Origin: Actinoplanes campanulatus | GTDB lineage: Bacteria; Actinomycetota; Actinomycetes; Mycobacteriales; Micromonosporaceae | Assembly (NCBI RefSeq): GCF_014647795.1 | Contig: NZ_BMPW01000014.1 | Location: forward strand, 124,001-188,000 | DNA length: 64,000 nucleotides | Direction of reading: 5' to 3' | The notes under the pieces: generated by a model | The model's input: the letters and a program-made list of their open reading frames with translations, nothing else | The model's database searches: none | Told to the model about the DNA's origin: nothing | In this document: piece after piece, positions 62,773 through 64,000 of the stretch | Position numbering within the stretch: position 1 is the first letter of the stretch | How the letters are laid out: each line of letters starts with the position of its first letter | Translations under genes and position numbers: made by a program

Positions 62773-63918
62773 CTACAGCGTCACGAGCGCCGGACTGGTC
62801 CGCGGCGTGGTGGTGCCGTCGCCGAGCTGACCGGAGCCGTTGCCGCCCCAGCACCACAGGCTGTCATCGGTACGCATCCCGCACCCGTGGTAGTTGACGG
62901 CGACGTCGCTGCTCCAGGTGGTGGCGGTGCCGACCCGGACGGGCGCGGACCGGTGCGTGGTGGTGCCGTCGCCCAGCTGGCCGTTCGCGTTGTTGCCCCA
63001 GCACCACAGGCTGCCGTCGGTCCGCGCCGCGCAGGCGGAGCTGTCACCGGCGGCGACCCGTGCCCAGGTGGTGCCGGTGCCGACCCGGGTGGGCGTGGTC
63101 TGGTAGCTGCCGGTGTTGCCGAGCTGGCCGTACCCGTTCTCGCCCCAGCACCACAGCGTCCCGTCGGTACGCGTCCCGCAGGTGAAGCCGTACCCTGCGG
63201 TCACCCCGTTCCAGCCGGTTTCGGTGCCGACCCGCTCCGGGGTGGTGCGGTAGCTGAGGACGCCGATGCCGAGCTGGCCGGTCGTGCCGTCGCCCCAGCA
63301 CCACAGGCTGCCGTCGGTGCGGGTGGCGCAGCTGTGGCCGTACCCGGTGGTGACGGTCGCCCAGGTGGTGGCGGTGCCGACCTGCACCGGGGCGGTCTCG
63401 TAGTAGTTGCTCCCGGTGCCGAGCTGGCCGAGCCGGTTGAAGCCCCAGCACCAGAGGGTGCCGTCGGTCCGGACGCCGCACGTGTGGCTGTCGCCGGCGC
63501 TCACGGTGCTCCAGGCGGCGGTGCCGACCCGTACCGGGGTGGCGCGGTTGGTGGTGGTGCCGTCGCCGAGCTGGCCGCGCAGGTTGTTGCCCCAGCACCA
63601 CAGGCCGCCGTCGGCGCGCAGGCCGCAGTTGAACGAGGGCCCGGCGTCGATGGCGGTCCAGTCGGTGGCGGTGCCGACGCGCCCCGGGGTGGTGCGGGCC
63701 GTGGTGGTGCCGTCGCCGAGCTGGCCGCGCCCGTTGCCACCCCAGCACCACAGGCTGCCGCCGGCCGGGATGGCGCAGGTGTGCGAGTAGCCGGTGGCGA
63801 CTTCCGCGTTCCCGGCGACGTCCGCCGCGGCGGGGCCGGCCGTCGCGCCGAGTGCCGTCATGGCGGCCGCGACAGCCGTCACGATGCCGGTTGCCCAGCG
63901 GCGCCGATGTTCACGCAT
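62773..63918 (-). CDS. Secreted RCC1-repeat (beta-propeller) protein
   Basis: A 381-residue protein with a signal peptide ([21 protein letters not shown]) then seven RCC1-like repeats of about 48 residues. Each contains a SLWCWG-type core and a GQLGDGTTT tail, forming a seven-bladed propeller. Each blade carries Cys in both the HTC and LWCWG positions, so disulfides are likely outside the cell. ATG 63918 follows GAGGAGG. A CebR-type operator lies 18 bases upstream, suggesting control by a sugar-responsive LacI protein. Confidence 0.82.
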   Translation of the reverse strand: MREHRRRWATGIVTAVAAAMTALGATAGPAAADVAGNAEVATGYSHTCAIPAGGSLWCWGGNGRGQLGDGTTTARTTPGRVGTATDWTAIDAGPSFNCGLRADGGLWCWGNNLRGQLGDGTTTNRATPVRVGTAAWSTVSAGDSHTCGVRTDGTLWCWGFNRLGQLGTGSNYYETAPVQVGTATTWATVTTGYGHSCATRTDGSLWCWGDGTTGQLGIGVLSYRTTPERVGTETGWNGVTAGYGFTCGTRTDGTLWCWGENGYGQLGNTGSYQTTPTRVGTGTTWARVAAGDSSACAARTDGSLWCWGNNANGQLGDGTTTHRSAPVRVGTATTWSSDVAVNYHGCGMRTDDSLWCWGGNGSGQLGDGTTTPRTSPALVTL

Positions 63919-63935
63919 GTAACGCCTCCTCACTC

Positions 63936-63949
63936 TGGGAGCGCTCCCA
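63936..63949 (-). promoter_or_regulatory. CebR-like LacI-family operator
   Basis: TGGGAGCGCTCCCA is a perfect 14-bp palindrome, identical to the CebR operator described in streptomycetes, located 18 bases upstream of the RCC1-protein ATG. A near-identical site is at 16540-16553. It implies that the RCC1 protein is induced by a glucan-derived signal. Confidence 0.75.
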
Positions 63950-64000
63950 CAGCGCCCCCAGAGTTCATACCATCGACACACGACGATGACCAGACCGTTA

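Overview
The window is chromosomal DNA from a high-GC actinobacterium. Dense coding, GTG/TTG starts, leaderless promoters, DUF397/DUF5753 and DUF6230/DUF6114 families, and Rph with a rifamycin-associated element all fit Micromonosporaceae, most likely Actinoplanes or a near relative. That placement is inference from gene content, not a database match. I see no rRNA, tRNA, CRISPR array, transposase or integrase.

Layout. 1-3.9 kb: end of ribA, a stand-alone RibD-type deaminase, MarR regulator, MFS exporter, DUF488 and a dipeptidase-like M19 protein. 4.4-9.0 kb: secreted pectinesterase, then a TetR-controlled acyl-CoA operon (SDR, nitronate monooxygenase-like oxidoreductase, crotonase). 9.2-13.6 kb: an aromatic-acid cassette (acyl-CoA ligase, phenylalanine ammonia-lyase/aminomutase type enzyme, zinc dehydrogenase) beside a decayed panE-like fragment. 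13.7-18.5 kb: BNR-propeller secreted protein, P450, membrane glycosyltransferase and a lamin-tail protein, separated by very strong hairpins. 18.7-24.8 kb: rifampin phosphotransferase with its RAE, the DUF6114/DUF6230 pair, TetR and two secreted proteins. 24.8-30.1 kb: TetR plus the leucine-degradation operon (HMG-CoA lyase, acyl-CoA carboxylase beta and alpha).

30.1-35.8 kb: an LRR / MoxR-type AAA / DUF2201 metallopeptidase-VWA / HEAT-LRR cassette, bracketed by two directly repeated copies of the biotin-carrier 3' end of the carboxylase gene. 36.2-37.5 kb: a gene-free 1.3 kb segment with diverging copies of an interspersed repeat, a large palindrome and ~70-bp tandem repeats. 37.5-46.1 kb: flavin reductase, WYL regulator, SDR, thiolase/SCOT ketone-body operon with a divergent IclR regulator, TetR and a Baeyer-Villiger monooxygenase. 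46.1-53.4 kb: TetM/OtrA-like GTPase with a 3' frameshift, NhaA, flavohemoglobin, a truncated DUF5753 regulator with DUF397, and a PQ-loop protein. 53.5-63.9 kb: MurJ, PAS hybrid kinase, a Septu-like PtuAB defence pair, Rieske oxygenase, lysozyme-like protein, DUF2750 and a secreted RCC1-repeat protein under a CebR-like operator.

Working together. Leucine breakdown by the 25.6-30.1 kb operon yields acetoacetate, which the SCOT/thiolase operon at 40.2-42.8 kb can convert to acetyl-CoA. The 6.5-9.0 kb and 9.3-13.6 kb blocks together hold most steps of a Phe to cinnamate to cinnamoyl-CoA to 3-keto route. The LRR/MoxR/VWA cassette is the best candidate for an undescribed system.
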